The notes under the pieces: model-generated | What the model was told of the DNA's origin: nothing | Databases searched by the model: none | What the model saw: the letters and a program-made list of their open reading frames with translations, nothing else | In this document: piece by piece, positions 1 to 9,471 of the stretch | Position numbering within the stretch: the first letter of the stretch is position 1 | Layout of the letters: each line of letters begins with the position of its first letter | Source: Rahnella sp. AA | GTDB taxonomy: Bacteria; Pseudomonadota; Gammaproteobacteria; Enterobacterales; Enterobacteriaceae | Direction: 5' to 3' | Assembly (NCBI RefSeq): GCF_002834385.1 | Contig: NZ_PITQ01000007.1 | Location: 248,001-312,000 of the forward strand | DNA: 64,000 nt | Position numbers and translations under genes: made by a program

Positions 1-1
1 A

Positions 2-847
2 CAGGTTACGCTGATGTACACCACACGTTACCATCCGCGCCAGCCGGTTTTATACAATCCTGGCGTGGTGATCCTCTTTCAGGGCCGTAAGGTTGGTTAT
101 CTGGGCAAGAAAACCTTCTCTTATGATCCGCATAATTACCTGATGCTGACCGTTCCGTTGCCGTTTGAATGTGAAACGTTCAGCAGCCCCGAAGAGCCAC
201 TGGCCGGGATCCAGATCAGCATCGATACGCTGATGTTGCAGGATTTGCTGATGGACATGGGGGATGAAACCGTGGCACGTCAAAAAGAGTCGTCAACCGG
301 CATCAATTCAGGGGTTCTGGATGACGATATTTTGTGTGCGACCGAGCGTCTTCTGAGCGTTCTGGATAAACCGCTTCACGCCCGCGTGCTGGGGCCGAAG
401 ATCATCCGCGAAATCCTGTTCTTTATTCTGACCAGTGAAAACGGCGGCGCACTTCAGGCGCTGGTTAACCGCCACACGCATTTTAGCCAGATTGCCAAAT
501 CCCTGCGCCGCATCGAAGCGCAGTATGCGGATAACCTCAGTGTGGAAGCGCTGGCGAGCGAAGTGAACATGAGTATTTCGGCGTTCCACCACAACTTTAA
601 AGCGGTGACCAGCACATCACCTTTGCAGTATCTGAAAACCTACCGGCTGCACAAAGCGCGAATGCTGATGATTTATGACGGCGTGAAAGCCAGCGTGGCG
701 GCGTTACAGGTGGGATATGAAAGCGCATCGCAGTTCAGCCGCGAGTTTAAGCGCTATTTTGGGGTGACGCCGAGCGATGAAATGGCCCGCCTGCGCGAAG
801 GCAGTTCGGGCGTTTTAGCGCTGGCGGATGTGGCCTTTAAAGCATGA
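2..847 (+). CDS. yqhC: AraC-family transcriptional regulator, YqhC-like (5' end outside window)
   Basis: DNA-binding regulator. In E. coli YqhC activates the aldehyde reductase genes yqhD-dkgA; that target is known of the family and is not visible here. The frame is open to the first base of the window, and the first ATG (14) lies inside the conserved N-terminal effector-binding region, so the true start is upstream and at least 30-40 residues are missing. The N-terminal part has the AraC_N pattern ([18 protein letters not shown], then PFECETF). The last ~95 residues hold two helix-turn-helix units ([19 protein letters not shown] and [18 protein letters not shown]). It converges on yghB with a 9-base gap, as in the E. 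coli yqhC-yghB-metC order, which supports the assignment. Confidence 0.85.
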   Translation, partial: QVTLMYTTRYHPRQPVLYNPGVVILFQGRKVGYLGKKTFSYDPHNYLMLTVPLPFECETFSSPEEPLAGIQISIDTLMLQDLLMDMGDETVARQKESSTGINSGVLDDDILCATERLLSVLDKPLHARVLGPKIIREILFFILTSENGGALQALVNRHTHFSQIAKSLRRIEAQYADNLSVEALASEVNMSISAFHHNFKAVTSTSPLQYLKTYRLHKARMLMIYDGVKASVAALQVGYESASQFSREFKRYFGVTPSDEMARLREGSSGVLALADVAFKA

Positions 848-856
848 TTTGCGTGT

Positions 857-1516
857 TCAGAAACGGCATTTACGTTTCTTCCACACCACCAGCAATCCAC
901 CGGCAAGCCCGATAACCAGCAGCAGAACCGGTAAAATCATCAGCCCCGCCATGACCTGATCTTCATGGCGTTTCACCACCGGGATATGACTCAGCGCGAA
1001 GCCCAATGAGATCACCACCCCCACCCACAAAATGGCGCTCAGCCAGTTAAAGAACTGGAAGCGGGCATTGTTCAGGCCGGAGATCCCTGCGATGGTCGGT
1101 AAAAGCGTGCGGACAAACGCCAGAAAACGGCCAACCAGCAGCGCGGTCAGCCCGTGTCGGGTGAACATCTGGTGTGCGCGCTGATGATAATGTGCGGGAA
1201 GCTGTAACAACCAGCCTTTGACCATTTTGGTGTGTCCGAGCCACCGTCCCTGTATGTAGCTCAGCCAGCAGCCGAGGCTGGCGGCAGTCACCAGAATAAT
1301 CATCGTGGGAATGAAGCTCATCACGCCTTTGGCGATGAGCGCACCGGTCAGCAACAGAAGGCTGTCGCCCGGCAGGAAAGAAGCGGGAAGAAGTCCGTTT
1401 TCAAGAAATAGCGTCGTGAACAGTACAGCATAGATAACCCAGAGAAGATTCGGGTCGGCGAGCATACTGAAATCATGCCGCCAGAGTGCATGAAAAATGT
1501 CGCAAATAACTGCCAT
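857..1516 (-). CDS. yghB: DedA-family inner-membrane protein YghB
   Basis: 219 residues, the same length as E. coli YghB. A DedA/SNARE-associated multi-pass protein of the inner membrane. With its paralogue YqjA it supports cell division, Tat export and proton-motive-force maintenance in E. coli (family knowledge). Visible family features are the [18 protein letters not shown] segment near residue 38, the [16 protein letters not shown] block in the middle with its conserved Arg residues, and about five hydrophobic spans. The C-terminus is short and basic (KKRK). It is transcribed in the same direction as metC, with 215 bases between them that contain a small GC hairpin (1617-1638) but no obvious terminator. 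Confidence 0.95.
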   Translation of the reverse strand: MAVICDIFHALWRHDFSMLADPNLLWVIYAVLFTTLFLENGLLPASFLPGDSLLLLTGALIAKGVMSFIPTMIILVTAASLGCWLSYIQGRWLGHTKMVKGWLLQLPAHYHQRAHQMFTRHGLTALLVGRFLAFVRTLLPTIAGISGLNNARFQFFNWLSAILWVGVVISLGFALSHIPVVKRHEDQVMAGLMILPVLLLVIGLAGGLLVVWKKRKCRF

Positions 1517-1731
1517 ATTCTGTCCTGTTGCTAATCATGAAAAACTGTCGCTTGCCAGTGTACCAAGGATCCCTTGTCCGTATGTTGATCTGAGGCGGCT
1601 GTAAAAAGACAGAATACTCCGGCATTAGTTCACCGGAGCTATGTGTAGAGCTTACAGATTATTCTCGTTTTGCGAATGAAAATCCGACAGATACCTTACC
1701 GATCTGCGCGGTGTGTCGCAATCCCTGAGGC

Positions 1732-2925
1732 TCAGGCTGTAGCAATGCGTTCAAAAGCCGCTAAAAGGTCGGCGATCAGGTCATCGCTATTTTCCAGCCC
1801 GATGTGAAGACGCACCAGCGTACCGGCAAAATCGACCGTTTCTGCCGGTCGGATAGCCTGAATTTCTTCCGGCTGATTGGCCAGAACCAGCGATTCAAAA
1901 CCGCCCCAGGAATACGCCATGCTGAAATGTTCGAAGTGATCGAGATAGTCGGAAAGCTGCTGTTTGCTCAGGCGTTGCTTCAGGACAAACGAGAACAAAC
2001 CGCAGCTGCCGGTGAAATCACGCTTCCAGAATTCGTGGCCTTTGCTGCCCGGTAACGCCGGATGGTTCACGGTTTCCACTTCCGGACGCTCCGCCAGCCA
2101 TTGCGCGATACGAATGCTGCTTACTTCATGCTGTTTCAGCCGCACACCCATCGTCCGCAGGCCACGGCTGGCGACGTAAGCGGTGTCGGCATCAACCATT
2201 TGTCCCATCAGATAAGAGTGCTCACGCAACTGCTCCCAGCAACGCTCGTTAGATACCGCCGTACCAATCATGGCGTCGGAATGGCCGACGATATATTTGG
2301 TCCCGGCCTGAATAGAAATATCGATATCAAATTCCAGCGCTTTGAACAGAATGCCCGCCGCCCAGGTGTTGTCGATCATGATCACCACATCCGGAGACAC
2401 GGCGCGGACGGCTTTCACCATCGCCGGGATATCCGGAACTTCCATGGTGATGGAGCCCGGTGATTCGAGGAAAACGACTTTGGTGTTGGGCTGCATCAGC
2501 GAACCTAGCTCCGCGCCAATGTCTGCACGGAAATAGGTGGTGGCGACGCCAAGCTTTTTCAGCACTTTTTCGCAGAAATCTTGTGTGGGTTCATAAGAGG
2601 AACCTGCCACCAGAATGTGGTCGCCGGTGCCGACAAACGACAAGACCGCATTACTGACCGCCGCCGCACCGCATGGATAAAGCGCGCAACCCGCGCCGCC
2701 TTCAAGCTCAACCATGGCCTCTTGCAGGGAAAAATGCGTCAGGGTGCCGCGGCGTCCGTAAAACAGTTCGCCGTTAGCGCGGTTGGCGGTGGCGTGTTTT
2801 TTATCGGCCACGGTTTCAAACACCAGCGATGAAGCACGCTGGATCACCGCATTGACTGAACCTTGTGTGTACTTTTTGTCCCGCCCGGCGCTGACCAGCA
2901 CGGTTTCGATTTTTTTAGATGACAT
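1732..2925 (-). CDS. metC: Cystathionine beta-lyase MetC
   Basis: Cleaves cystathionine to homocysteine, pyruvate and ammonia in methionine synthesis; PLP-dependent and cytosolic. 397 residues against 395 in E. coli. The PLP lysine falls at residue 210 in [12 protein letters not shown], and the fold-type I signatures [10 protein letters not shown] and [12 protein letters not shown] are intact. I start at the ATG whose product begins [15 protein letters not shown] because it aligns with the E. coli N-terminus. An in-frame ATG nine bases upstream (2934) has a closer GGTGA and cannot be excluded. The frame stays open further upstream, but that extension looks non-coding. No clear MetJ operator could be picked out by eye. 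Confidence 0.95.
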   Translation of the reverse strand: MSSKKIETVLVSAGRDKKYTQGSVNAVIQRASSLVFETVADKKHATANRANGELFYGRRGTLTHFSLQEAMVELEGGAGCALYPCGAAAVSNAVLSFVGTGDHILVAGSSYEPTQDFCEKVLKKLGVATTYFRADIGAELGSLMQPNTKVVFLESPGSITMEVPDIPAMVKAVRAVSPDVVIMIDNTWAAGILFKALEFDIDISIQAGTKYIVGHSDAMIGTAVSNERCWEQLREHSYLMGQMVDADTAYVASRGLRTMGVRLKQHEVSSIRIAQWLAERPEVETVNHPALPGSKGHEFWKRDFTGSCGLFSFVLKQRLSKQQLSDYLDHFEHFSMAYSWGGFESLVLANQPEEIQAIRPAETVDFAGTLVRLHIGLENSDDLIADLLAAFERIATA

Positions 2926-3052
2926 AATCCGCATTTCACCCTGTTTAGCCTTGTAGACCCGCGCTCTGTGGCAGCGGCTGAGATGCAATTAACTTAACAT
3001 GATGAATTATGACGGGTCAGGTTTTTGCCGGTTGGATGAGAAAATTTCAGCC

Positions 3053-3082
3053 AAAACAAAAGCCCGTCGGGAAAGACGGGCT
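3053..3082 (-). terminator. Terminator after the TRAP operon
   Basis: On the minus strand an 8-bp perfect stem (AGCCCGTC/GACGGGCT, 3061-3082) is followed by a T-rich run (TTTTGTTTT). It lies 15 bases beyond the DctM stop codon, between that gene and metC, and closes the TRAP transcription unit. Confidence 0.8.
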
Positions 3083-3096
3083 AAAAGAGATAATGG

Positions 3097-4389
3097 CTAT
3101 CCGGTGTAAACACCGAAAAGTTTGGGGAGAAACAGCGAAACGGACGGAATGTAGGTCACGACCATCAGTACTATAAACAGCACGCAGTAGAACGGCAGCA
3201 TGGCTTTAACGACTTTCTCAATGCTCTGCTTACTCACGGCGCTGGCAACAAACAGCACGGAGCCGACCGGTGGTGTAATCAGGCCGATCCCGAGGTTCAC
3301 CAGCATGATCATCCCGAAATGCACCGGGTCGATGCCGAGTGACAAAATCACTGGCAGCAGCACCGGCGTGAGGATCAGAATGATCGGCGCCATGTCCATG
3401 AGCGTGCCAATCAGCAGAAGCATGATGTTGATCCACATGAGGATCACGTACTTATTATCTGAGATCGACGTGAAGAACTCGGTGATCCGCATCGGCAACT
3501 GCATGTAAGTCATCACCGCGCCGAAGCTGGCGGCAAAGCCAATCAGGATCATCACGATACTGACGGTTTTCACCGTGCGGAACATCAGTTTCGGCAGCTC
3601 GCTCCATTTATAGTCGCGGTAGATGAACATCGTCACGAAGAATGACCACAGACAGGCAATGGCGGCGGATTCTGTGGCGGTGAAAATCCCGCTGAGGATC
3701 CCGCCCATGATGATAACCACCGTCATCAGCCCCCACAGCGTGTCGATGAAAATCTTCAGTGCCTGACGGAACGGCACACGCTCACCTTTCGGATAGCCGC
3801 GCTTGTGCGCGAACAGTACGCACATCACCATCAGCGTCAGGCTGAGCAGTAAACCGGGCAGAATACCGGCGATAAACAGCGCGGCAATCGAAACCGTGCC
3901 GCCAGTGGCCAGCGAGTAAATCACCGAGTTATGGCTCGGTGGCGTCAGAATCGCCTGCACGGAACCACTGGCGGTGACTGCGGCAGCGAAATCACGCGGA
4001 TAGCCCTTTTTCTCCATCTCCGGGATCATCACCGAACCAATCGATGCGGTATCTGCCACCGAGGAACCTGAAATCGCCCCGAAAAATGTTGATGCCACGA
4101 TGTTCACCAGCGACAGGCCGCCGCGGATAAAACCGACAAAGATATACGCAAAACTCACCAGTCTGCGGGCAATGCCGCCTTCAGCCATAATCGCGCCCGC
4201 CAGAATAAAGAACGGGATTGCCAGCAGCGAAAACTTATTCACGCCGTTGGTCAGCTGAATCATCAGCGCTTCAAACGGCAGGTCAATCCACCAGGCACCG
4301 GCCAGGGCGCTGAGCCCGACGGCGTACGCCACCGGTACGCCGATAGCCAGCATGACGCCGAGCGTTAACAGTAAAATGAGTGCATCCAT
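3097..4389 (-). CDS. TRAP transporter large permease (DctM type)
   Basis: 430 residues, about twelve hydrophobic spans, typical of the large membrane subunit of TRAP (tripartite ATP-independent periplasmic) carriers, which use a Na+ gradient and a periplasmic binding protein. Family landmarks: FILAGAIMAEGGIARRL, FGAISGSSVADTASIGSVMIP, PPSHNSVIY and the C-terminal NLGIGLITPPVG. It starts at ATG 4389 with GGAG upstream and follows the small permease with a 13-base gap, so the two are translated from one message. The substrate cannot be read from the permease. It does not belong to the E. coli metC-exbB interval, where no TRAP genes occur. Confidence 0.9.
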   Translation of the reverse strand: MDALILLLTLGVMLAIGVPVAYAVGLSALAGAWWIDLPFEALMIQLTNGVNKFSLLAIPFFILAGAIMAEGGIARRLVSFAYIFVGFIRGGLSLVNIVASTFFGAISGSSVADTASIGSVMIPEMEKKGYPRDFAAAVTASGSVQAILTPPSHNSVIYSLATGGTVSIAALFIAGILPGLLLSLTLMVMCVLFAHKRGYPKGERVPFRQALKIFIDTLWGLMTVVIIMGGILSGIFTATESAAIACLWSFFVTMFIYRDYKWSELPKLMFRTVKTVSIVMILIGFAASFGAVMTYMQLPMRITEFFTSISDNKYVILMWINIMLLLIGTLMDMAPIILILTPVLLPVILSLGIDPVHFGMIMLVNLGIGLITPPVGSVLFVASAVSKQSIEKVVKAMLPFYCVLFIVLMVVTYIPSVSLFLPKLFGVYTG

Positions 4390-4402
4390 AAAAGGCTCCG
4401 GC

Positions 4403-4915
4403 TCAGGCTTCAGAATTGCCCAGCATCACCACCGGCCGCTTATGCTGCGGGCCTGCGATAATCTGCTCAATAATAAATAAGAGGGTCAGCGCCGAACCCA
4501 CCGGCAGGGGAAGATAGGTTTGCCCGGCGGTCAGCAGCGGGAATTCCGCCACGGGTTGCTGCCAGAGTTCGCTGCACAATTGCAGGCTGTACCAGAAAAT
4601 GAAAATGCTGATAGCCAGCATCATCAGGTCAGAAAGCAGGGCAGAAAACTTTTGCAGAGCAGGTGGCAGAAGGTCCGTGACCATCGCCACCACAATATGT
4701 GAACCCGCGCGGTAACTGACGGCGGCACCGATAAAGGTGAACGTCACCATACACATAATGGCGATGGGTTCAGGCCAGGATAGGGCGCTGTTCAGGACGT
4801 AGCGGGCGAAAATACCGATGGGAATGACCGCCACCATCAGCAGTAACGCCAGCCCGGCCAGCCACATTGCGCTGCGGTAAAAGATGTCCATCAGAGCGTG
4901 ATAACCGGAAAACAT
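4403..4915 (-). CDS. TRAP transporter small permease (DctQ type)
   Basis: 170 residues with four hydrophobic spans, matching the DctQ subunit that binds DctM in the inner membrane. I start at ATG 4915 because it has a strong Shine-Dalgarno (GGAGGA, 4 bases away); a longer frame begins at 4966 without such a site. Landmarks include PEPIAIMCMVTFTFIGAAVSYRAG, where DctQ proteins have a conserved W-E/P-E-P-I segment. It lies between the binding-protein gene and the large permease in the usual P-Q-M order. Confidence 0.85.
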   Translation of the reverse strand: MFSGYHALMDIFYRSAMWLAGLALLLMVAVIPIGIFARYVLNSALSWPEPIAIMCMVTFTFIGAAVSYRAGSHIVVAMVTDLLPPALQKFSALLSDLMMLAISIFIFWYSLQLCSELWQQPVAEFPLLTAGQTYLPLPVGSALTLLFIIEQIIAGPQHKRPVVMLGNSEA

Positions 4916-4970
4916 AAGTTCCTCCGTGAAGCGTCGGGAAAGAGGCAGCGTCGCTGCCCGGTTCAACGAA

Positions 4971-5948
4971 TTACTGAACGTCAGCGATTTGCTGCATCAG
5001 TTCCTGATGGTCTTTACCGAATTCATCACGCACGGATTGGGTGGCTTTCACGTAAGTGGCCGGATCGATATCCTGGAACTTCACGCCGCCCGCTTTCATG
5101 GTTGCCAGCGCTTTCTCGTTATAGGCTTTCCACAGCTCGCGCTGCTCGTCCTGCGCTTCTTTGGCCAGCTTGAGGATCAGCTGCTGATCTTCCGGTTTCA
5201 GCTTGTCCCATTTCACTTTTGAATACAGAAACAGCTCCGGGATAATAAAGTGGCGGCTGTAGGTGTAGTTTTTCACTACCGGCAGATAGTTGTGTGCAAC
5301 AAAGGTTGGCGGGTTGTTTTCCGTGCCGTCGATAACACCGGTTTGCATCCCGCTGAACACCTCACTGACGCCCATCGCTACCGGGTTTGCGCCCATAGCT
5401 TTCAGCGTCGCCAGCGCAATCGGGCTGCCCTGAACGCGGATTTTCATACCGTGCAAATCTTCCGGTTTCACCACTGGCTCTTTGGTGATCAGGTTTCGCG
5501 TCCCGCCGTCCATCCAGCCAAGAAACACCAGACGTGAGTTGGGGTTGCTGGTGATTTTATCGCCAATGGATTTCCCAATCTGACCGTCCAGCACCTTATG
5601 CATATGGTCTTCATCGCGGAAAATATAGGGCAGGGTAAACACGTTGATTTCCGGGAGGATCGAGGCAACGGGTGTCATGGAGACACGGATGATATCCAGT
5701 GCGCCCAGCTGTGCCTGCTCAATTTCCTGTTTTTCATCGCCGAGCACGCCGCCCGGGAAGGTTTTAATTTCCAGACGACCGTCGGTTTGTTGTTGCAGTT
5801 TCTCGCCCATGTGCTGAACAGCGACGACATTAGGGTAACCCTGCGGGTGAACATCGGCTGCTTTCAGCGTCTGTGCGGTAAGAACAGGGGTAAACAACAG
5901 GGTGGCGGAACTCAGGCAAAGGCTGAGAAGTGCTTTCTGCATTTTCAT
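4971..5948 (-). CDS. TRAP transporter periplasmic substrate-binding protein (DctP family)
   Basis: 325 residues with a classic signal peptide (MKMQKALLSLCLSSATLLF, cleavage probably after AQT-type residues near 25). The mature part follows the DctP fold: GRLEIKTFPGGVLGDEKQ, then KIRVQGSPIALATLKAMGANPVAM, where the conserved Arg normally salt-bridges a substrate carboxylate, then TENNPPTF. Start ATG 5948 is preceded by GGAG 8 bases upstream; an in-frame ATG at 5996 lacks a site. The conserved Arg argues for an organic-acid substrate. The gar genes 2 kb away make a sugar acid or uronate an attractive guess, but nothing in the sequence proves it. Confidence 0.88.
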   Translation of the reverse strand: MKMQKALLSLCLSSATLLFTPVLTAQTLKAADVHPQGYPNVVAVQHMGEKLQQQTDGRLEIKTFPGGVLGDEKQEIEQAQLGALDIIRVSMTPVASILPEINVFTLPYIFRDEDHMHKVLDGQIGKSIGDKITSNPNSRLVFLGWMDGGTRNLITKEPVVKPEDLHGMKIRVQGSPIALATLKAMGANPVAMGVSEVFSGMQTGVIDGTENNPPTFVAHNYLPVVKNYTYSRHFIIPELFLYSKVKWDKLKPEDQQLILKLAKEAQDEQRELWKAYNEKALATMKAGGVKFQDIDPATYVKATQSVRDEFGKDHQELMQQIADVQ

Positions 5949-6141
5949 CAGTTTGTCTCCAGGGTACTCGATAAGGGAATGGAAAAATAACAGCAAAAAT
6001 GGACCGGTCTGACGCAGGGTGCCGCGCCTGTTTTTAATGGAAAAAGGATGAATAACCTTTTAAATGAAACAGATAACAGACATGCCTTTTCCGGGCCTTC
6101 GTCTGTGGCAGGAACCTTATCCTATTTATAACTGAGTAGTA

Positions 6142-6157
6142 TTTGAGCGCTATCACA
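6142..6157. promoter_or_regulatory. Candidate CRP-binding site upstream of the TRAP operon
   Basis: The half-sites TTTGA and TCACA are separated by six bases, nine of ten matches to TGTGA-N6-TCACA. It lies 194 bases upstream of the binding-protein start codon. Carbon-catabolite control would fit a transporter of a secondary carbon source. Match seen by eye; function inferred. Confidence 0.45.
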
Positions 6158-6357
6158 ATCTCGCAACAGATGTAAAATACTGTTACTTAATATTTAAAAT
6201 GTTGTTTTAACTTTAATAGTTGTTATTAGCTGATTGATTTTCTGCAATATTTAAACGGAAAGTGTGACGTGGGTTAAATTGTTCGCAGTGTGTCCAAACG
6301 GGAAAAACCTTGTCATCCATCAATGACACCCGGCCATGGAAGCGGGACAATGTAAAT

Positions 6358-6376
6358 AATAATGAGAACGACTATC
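6358..6376. promoter_or_regulatory. Candidate Fur box upstream of exbB
   Basis: AATAATGAGAACGACTATC matches 14 of 19 positions of the Fur consensus. exbB-exbD is iron-repressed through Fur in E. coli, and the position just upstream of exbB fits that control. Confidence 0.6.
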
Positions 6377-6451
6377 AATTAGGGCTTTTTCTTTGATATC
6401 ATTCGGCGTTATTCATTCCTTCTACACACTGATTCTGGCTGGAGGCGACGC

Positions 6452-7381
6452 GTGAAAACGGCTCGCAATAAGATGAAAGAGGCGACCTCATTACTGATGT
6501 CGTTAATGTTGATTGCTGGTCTGAGCGGCAACGCGATGGCTGCACCTGCGACGCCGGCTGCTCAAGCCGTCACTTCCGAGACAACTCAACCGGCACCGGG
6601 TACTGCTGATGCAACGCCTGCTCCGGTGATGCAGCCTGTTCCGGCTGAAACTGCGCCGGTTATTCCTGCGGATTTATCTGTATTAGGTATGTACCACCAC
6701 GCTGACGTGGTGGTGAAAACAGTGATGATTGGCCTGTTGCTGGCTTCCGTCGTTACCTGGGCGCTGCTGTTTAGCAAAGGCGCTGAAGTCTTCAGCGGTA
6801 AACGCCGTATGCGTCGTGAATTTGATGCGTTGTCTTCCGTGCGTACGCTGGATGAGGCCGCTGAGCAGGCGGAAAGCTTTGCCGCCAGCAGTATCAGCGC
6901 GCAGATGATCCGCGATGCACAGAATGAACTCGAACTTTCGGCCGGCTCTGCTGACAACAACGGTATTAAAGAGCGTACCGGTTTCCGTCTTGAGCGCCGC
7001 GTTGGTGCCGCTGGCCGTTATATGGGCCGTGGCAATGGCATCCTGGCCACTATCGGGGCGATCTCTCCTTTTGTCGGCCTGTTCGGTACGGTATGGGGCA
7101 TCATGAACAGCTTCATCGGTATTGCACAGACCCAAACCACCAACCTTGCGGTGGTCGCACCGGGTATCGCAGAAGCGTTACTGGCGACGGCTGTCGGCCT
7201 GGTTTCTGCAATTCCTGCTGTGGTGATCTACAACATTTTTGCCCGTACGATTACTTCCTATCGTCATCAGGTCGGTGATGTAGCGGCGCAGATTATTCTG
7301 TTACAGGGCCGTGATTTGGATCTGGCTGCCAGCGAGGGCGATGCGCCACGCGGTCAGACAGGTCAGCTACGCGTAGGGTAA
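6452..7381 (+). CDS. exbB: TonB-system energiser ExbB (long form)
   Basis: Inner-membrane proton-channel subunit that, with ExbD and TonB, powers uptake of siderophores and vitamin B12 through outer-membrane receptors. 309 residues against 244 in E. coli. The extra length is N-terminal: a signal-peptide-like stretch ending near residue 30 (NAMA-AP), then an Ala/Pro/Thr-rich segment to about residue 73. Three membrane spans follow (about 83-105, 200-225, 240-265), with the conserved ISPFVGLFGTVWGIMNSF block. Start is GTG at 6452 behind GGAGGCGAC; ATG 6473 is a weaker alternative. It precedes exbD by 9 bases. Long ExbB forms are known in Serratia and Pseudomonas. Confidence 0.93.
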   Translation: MKTARNKMKEATSLLMSLMLIAGLSGNAMAAPATPAAQAVTSETTQPAPGTADATPAPVMQPVPAETAPVIPADLSVLGMYHHADVVVKTVMIGLLLASVVTWALLFSKGAEVFSGKRRMRREFDALSSVRTLDEAAEQAESFAASSISAQMIRDAQNELELSAGSADNNGIKERTGFRLERRVGAAGRYMGRGNGILATIGAISPFVGLFGTVWGIMNSFIGIAQTQTTNLAVVAPGIAEALLATAVGLVSAIPAVVIYNIFARTITSYRHQVGDVAAQIILLQGRDLDLAASEGDAPRGQTGQLRVG

Positions 7382-7390
7382 GAACAGATT

Positions 7391-7822
7391 ATGGCTATTC
7401 GCTTAAACGACGATATCGACGAAAGCGGTGAAATGCATGATATCAATGTCACGCCTTTCATTGATGTCATGCTGGTGCTGCTGATCATTTTCATGGTAGC
7501 GGCACCGCTGGCAACCGTAGATGTGCGGGTGGATTTACCGGCTTCCACGGCGAAGCCGCAGCCACGGCCTGAGAAACCGATCTTCCTGTCGGTGAAGGCC
7601 GACAAGCAGTTGTTCCTCGGTGACACGCCGGTAAACAATGACAATCTGACAGCAATGCTGGATCAGCGTACTCAGGGCAACAAGCAAAGTACGATTTTCT
7701 TCCGTGCAGATAAAACCGTCGATTATGAAACGCTGATGAGCGTGATGGATAACCTGCGTAAAGCCGGTTACCTGAAAGTCGGGCTGGTGGGTGCGGAACA
7801 AACGGGCGCAGGCGCGAAGTAA
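7391..7822 (+). CDS. exbD: TonB-system energiser ExbD
   Basis: 143 residues (141 in E. coli): a short cytosolic N-terminus, one membrane span and a periplasmic domain. The proton-relay aspartate is at residue 25 in NVTPFIDVMLVLLIIFMV, and the periplasmic part begins VRVDLPAS. It forms an ExbB5-ExbD2 type complex with the preceding gene product (family knowledge). The 9-base gap after exbB and the weak ribosome site suggest translational coupling. Confidence 0.95.
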   Translation: MAIRLNDDIDESGEMHDINVTPFIDVMLVLLIIFMVAAPLATVDVRVDLPASTAKPQPRPEKPIFLSVKADKQLFLGDTPVNNDNLTAMLDQRTQGNKQSTIFFRADKTVDYETLMSVMDNLRKAGYLKVGLVGAEQTGAGAK

Positions 7823-7853
7823 GCTTTTCCCGAACTGCAGCAGGACATATGAG

Positions 7854-7878
7854 AAAGGCCAGCATTTGCTGGCCTTTT
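7854..7878. terminator. Bidirectional terminator between exbD and garD
   Basis: An 11-bp perfect inverted repeat (AAAGGCCAGCA/TGCTGGCCTTT) with a run of T at each outer edge. It lies between the convergent exbD and garD genes, so it can stop transcription from both sides. Confidence 0.85.
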
Positions 7879-7899
7879 GTCTGTCTGGATATTGCTAAC

Positions 7900-9471
7900 T
7901 CAGGTCACAGGGGCCGGGTTAAATACCGCCAGTGCATTATGGATGCCCCAGGTATCTGACCAGGTTTTTTTGCGACCGCTGGCAATGTCCAGAATGAAGC
8001 GGAACAACTCCCAGCCGACGTCTTCGATTGTGGCATCACCTGTGGCGATAGTGCCTGCATTGATGTCCATCAGATCAAACCAGCGATTGGCAAGCGCTGT
8101 ACGGGTGGCCATTTTAATAACAGGAACCGCCGCCAGGCCGTAAGGTGTACCGCGACCGGACGTAAACACCTGTACCGTAATACCCGAAGACATCTGCTGA
8201 GTCCCACAAACGAAATCGCTGGCAGGCGTAGCGGCGTAAATCAGCCCTTTTTTAGTCGGGCGTTGCCCCGGTGACAACACTTCTGAAATTGCGCTGGTAC
8301 CGGATTTCGCAATCGACCCCAACGCTTTTTCCACGACATTCGCCAGTCCGCCTTTTTTGTTACCCGGAGACGGATTAGCGCTGCGGTCAGTCTGCCCCAG
8401 TGACAGATAATTGTCATACCAGGCCATTTCTTCGAGCAGCCGTTTACCCACATCGACATCCGCAGCGCGCGGTGTCAGCAAATGGATAGCATCACGGACT
8501 TCAGTGACTTCAGAGAACATGACCGTTGCGCCACAACGAACCAGCAGATCTGAGGCAAAACCGACGGCAGGGTTCGCCGTTACCCCTGAGAATGCATCGC
8601 TGCCGCCACATTGCGTACCGACGACCAGATCCGATGCCGGGCAAGTCTCACGCTGGCGACGGTTCAGGCGTTCCAGATGGAACTGGGCAACGGTAAGAAT
8701 GTCGTCAACCATCGACTGGAAGCCGATGTGCTGCTCATCCTGCAATCGCACAATTTTAGCGTCATCAAGCGAAATAGGCTGAACATCTGCTGTACCGAGC
8801 AGCAGTTTTTCCGGCTGCAACTTTTCACAGCCGAGGCCAATCACCATCACTTCGCCGCCAAAATTGGGGTTCAGGGCAAGGTTATGAATGGTACGGATTG
8901 GCACGACTGCCGCCGGAGCATTAATCGCCACGCCGCAACCGTAGAGGTGGTTAAGCCCGACGACGCCGTCAACATTGGGAAACTTAGGCAATAAATCACG
9001 CTCGATGATTTTCACCACGTAATCGACGACACCTGCGACACAATGAACGCTGGTCGTGATACCCAGAAGGTTTTTGGTGCCCACGCTGCCGTCAGCATTG
9101 CGATAACCTTCGAAGGTATAGCCTTCCAGCGGCGGTAACACGGGAGGAATACGTGTTGCCAGCGGCAGGCTGTTAAGTTCAGGAGCCACCGGCAGTTCCA
9201 CCAGGGACTCATCAATCCAGCCGCCCTGTGCGATATCGCGTACGGCATAGCCGATGACTTCCCCATAGCGAATAATATCGCCGCCTTTGGCGATAGGTTC
9301 TAAAGCAACTTTATGGCCTTGCGGAACGTGTTCAATTAATTCCAGACCATTAGCGAATCGGGTGCCGGCCTTTAGGCCATTATCGTTCACAATAATCGCA
9401 ACGTTATCACTTTCATGAACTTTAATAAAAAGCGCTTCGGTTGCATGTTCTTTATCTTTATTACGTGACAT
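7900..9471 (-). CDS. garD: Galactarate dehydratase GarD
   Basis: Removes water from galactarate to give 5-keto-4-deoxy-glucarate, the first step of galactarate breakdown; an iron-dependent enzyme of the altronate/galactarate dehydratase family. 523 residues, identical in length to E. coli GarD. An N-terminal SAF-like domain (residues 1-100, with [12 protein letters not shown]) is followed by the catalytic region with [42 protein letters not shown] and [11 protein letters not shown] cysteine/histidine motifs. It is divergent from garP, as in E. coli, where CdaR activates both units. Confidence 0.97.
   Translation of the reverse strand: MSRNKDKEHATEALFIKVHESDNVAIIVNDNGLKAGTRFANGLELIEHVPQGHKVALEPIAKGGDIIRYGEVIGYAVRDIAQGGWIDESLVELPVAPELNSLPLATRIPPVLPPLEGYTFEGYRNADGSVGTKNLLGITTSVHCVAGVVDYVVKIIERDLLPKFPNVDGVVGLNHLYGCGVAINAPAAVVPIRTIHNLALNPNFGGEVMVIGLGCEKLQPEKLLLGTADVQPISLDDAKIVRLQDEQHIGFQSMVDDILTVAQFHLERLNRRQRETCPASDLVVGTQCGGSDAFSGVTANPAVGFASDLLVRCGATVMFSEVTEVRDAIHLLTPRAADVDVGKRLLEEMAWYDNYLSLGQTDRSANPSPGNKKGGLANVVEKALGSIAKSGTSAISEVLSPGQRPTKKGLIYAATPASDFVCGTQQMSSGITVQVFTSGRGTPYGLAAVPVIKMATRTALANRWFDLMDINAGTIATGDATIEDVGWELFRFILDIASGRKKTWSDTWGIHNALAVFNPAPVT

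Larger units (their letters stand above)
5949..6451. other. Divergent intergenic region between the TRAP operon and exbB
   Basis: 503 bases without a gene. The half near the TRAP operon holds a CRP-like palindrome (6142-6157). The middle (about 6170-6250) is very AT-rich. The half near exbB carries a Fur-like box (6358-6376) about 75 bases before the exbB start. No convincing short ORF was seen. Confidence 0.6.
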
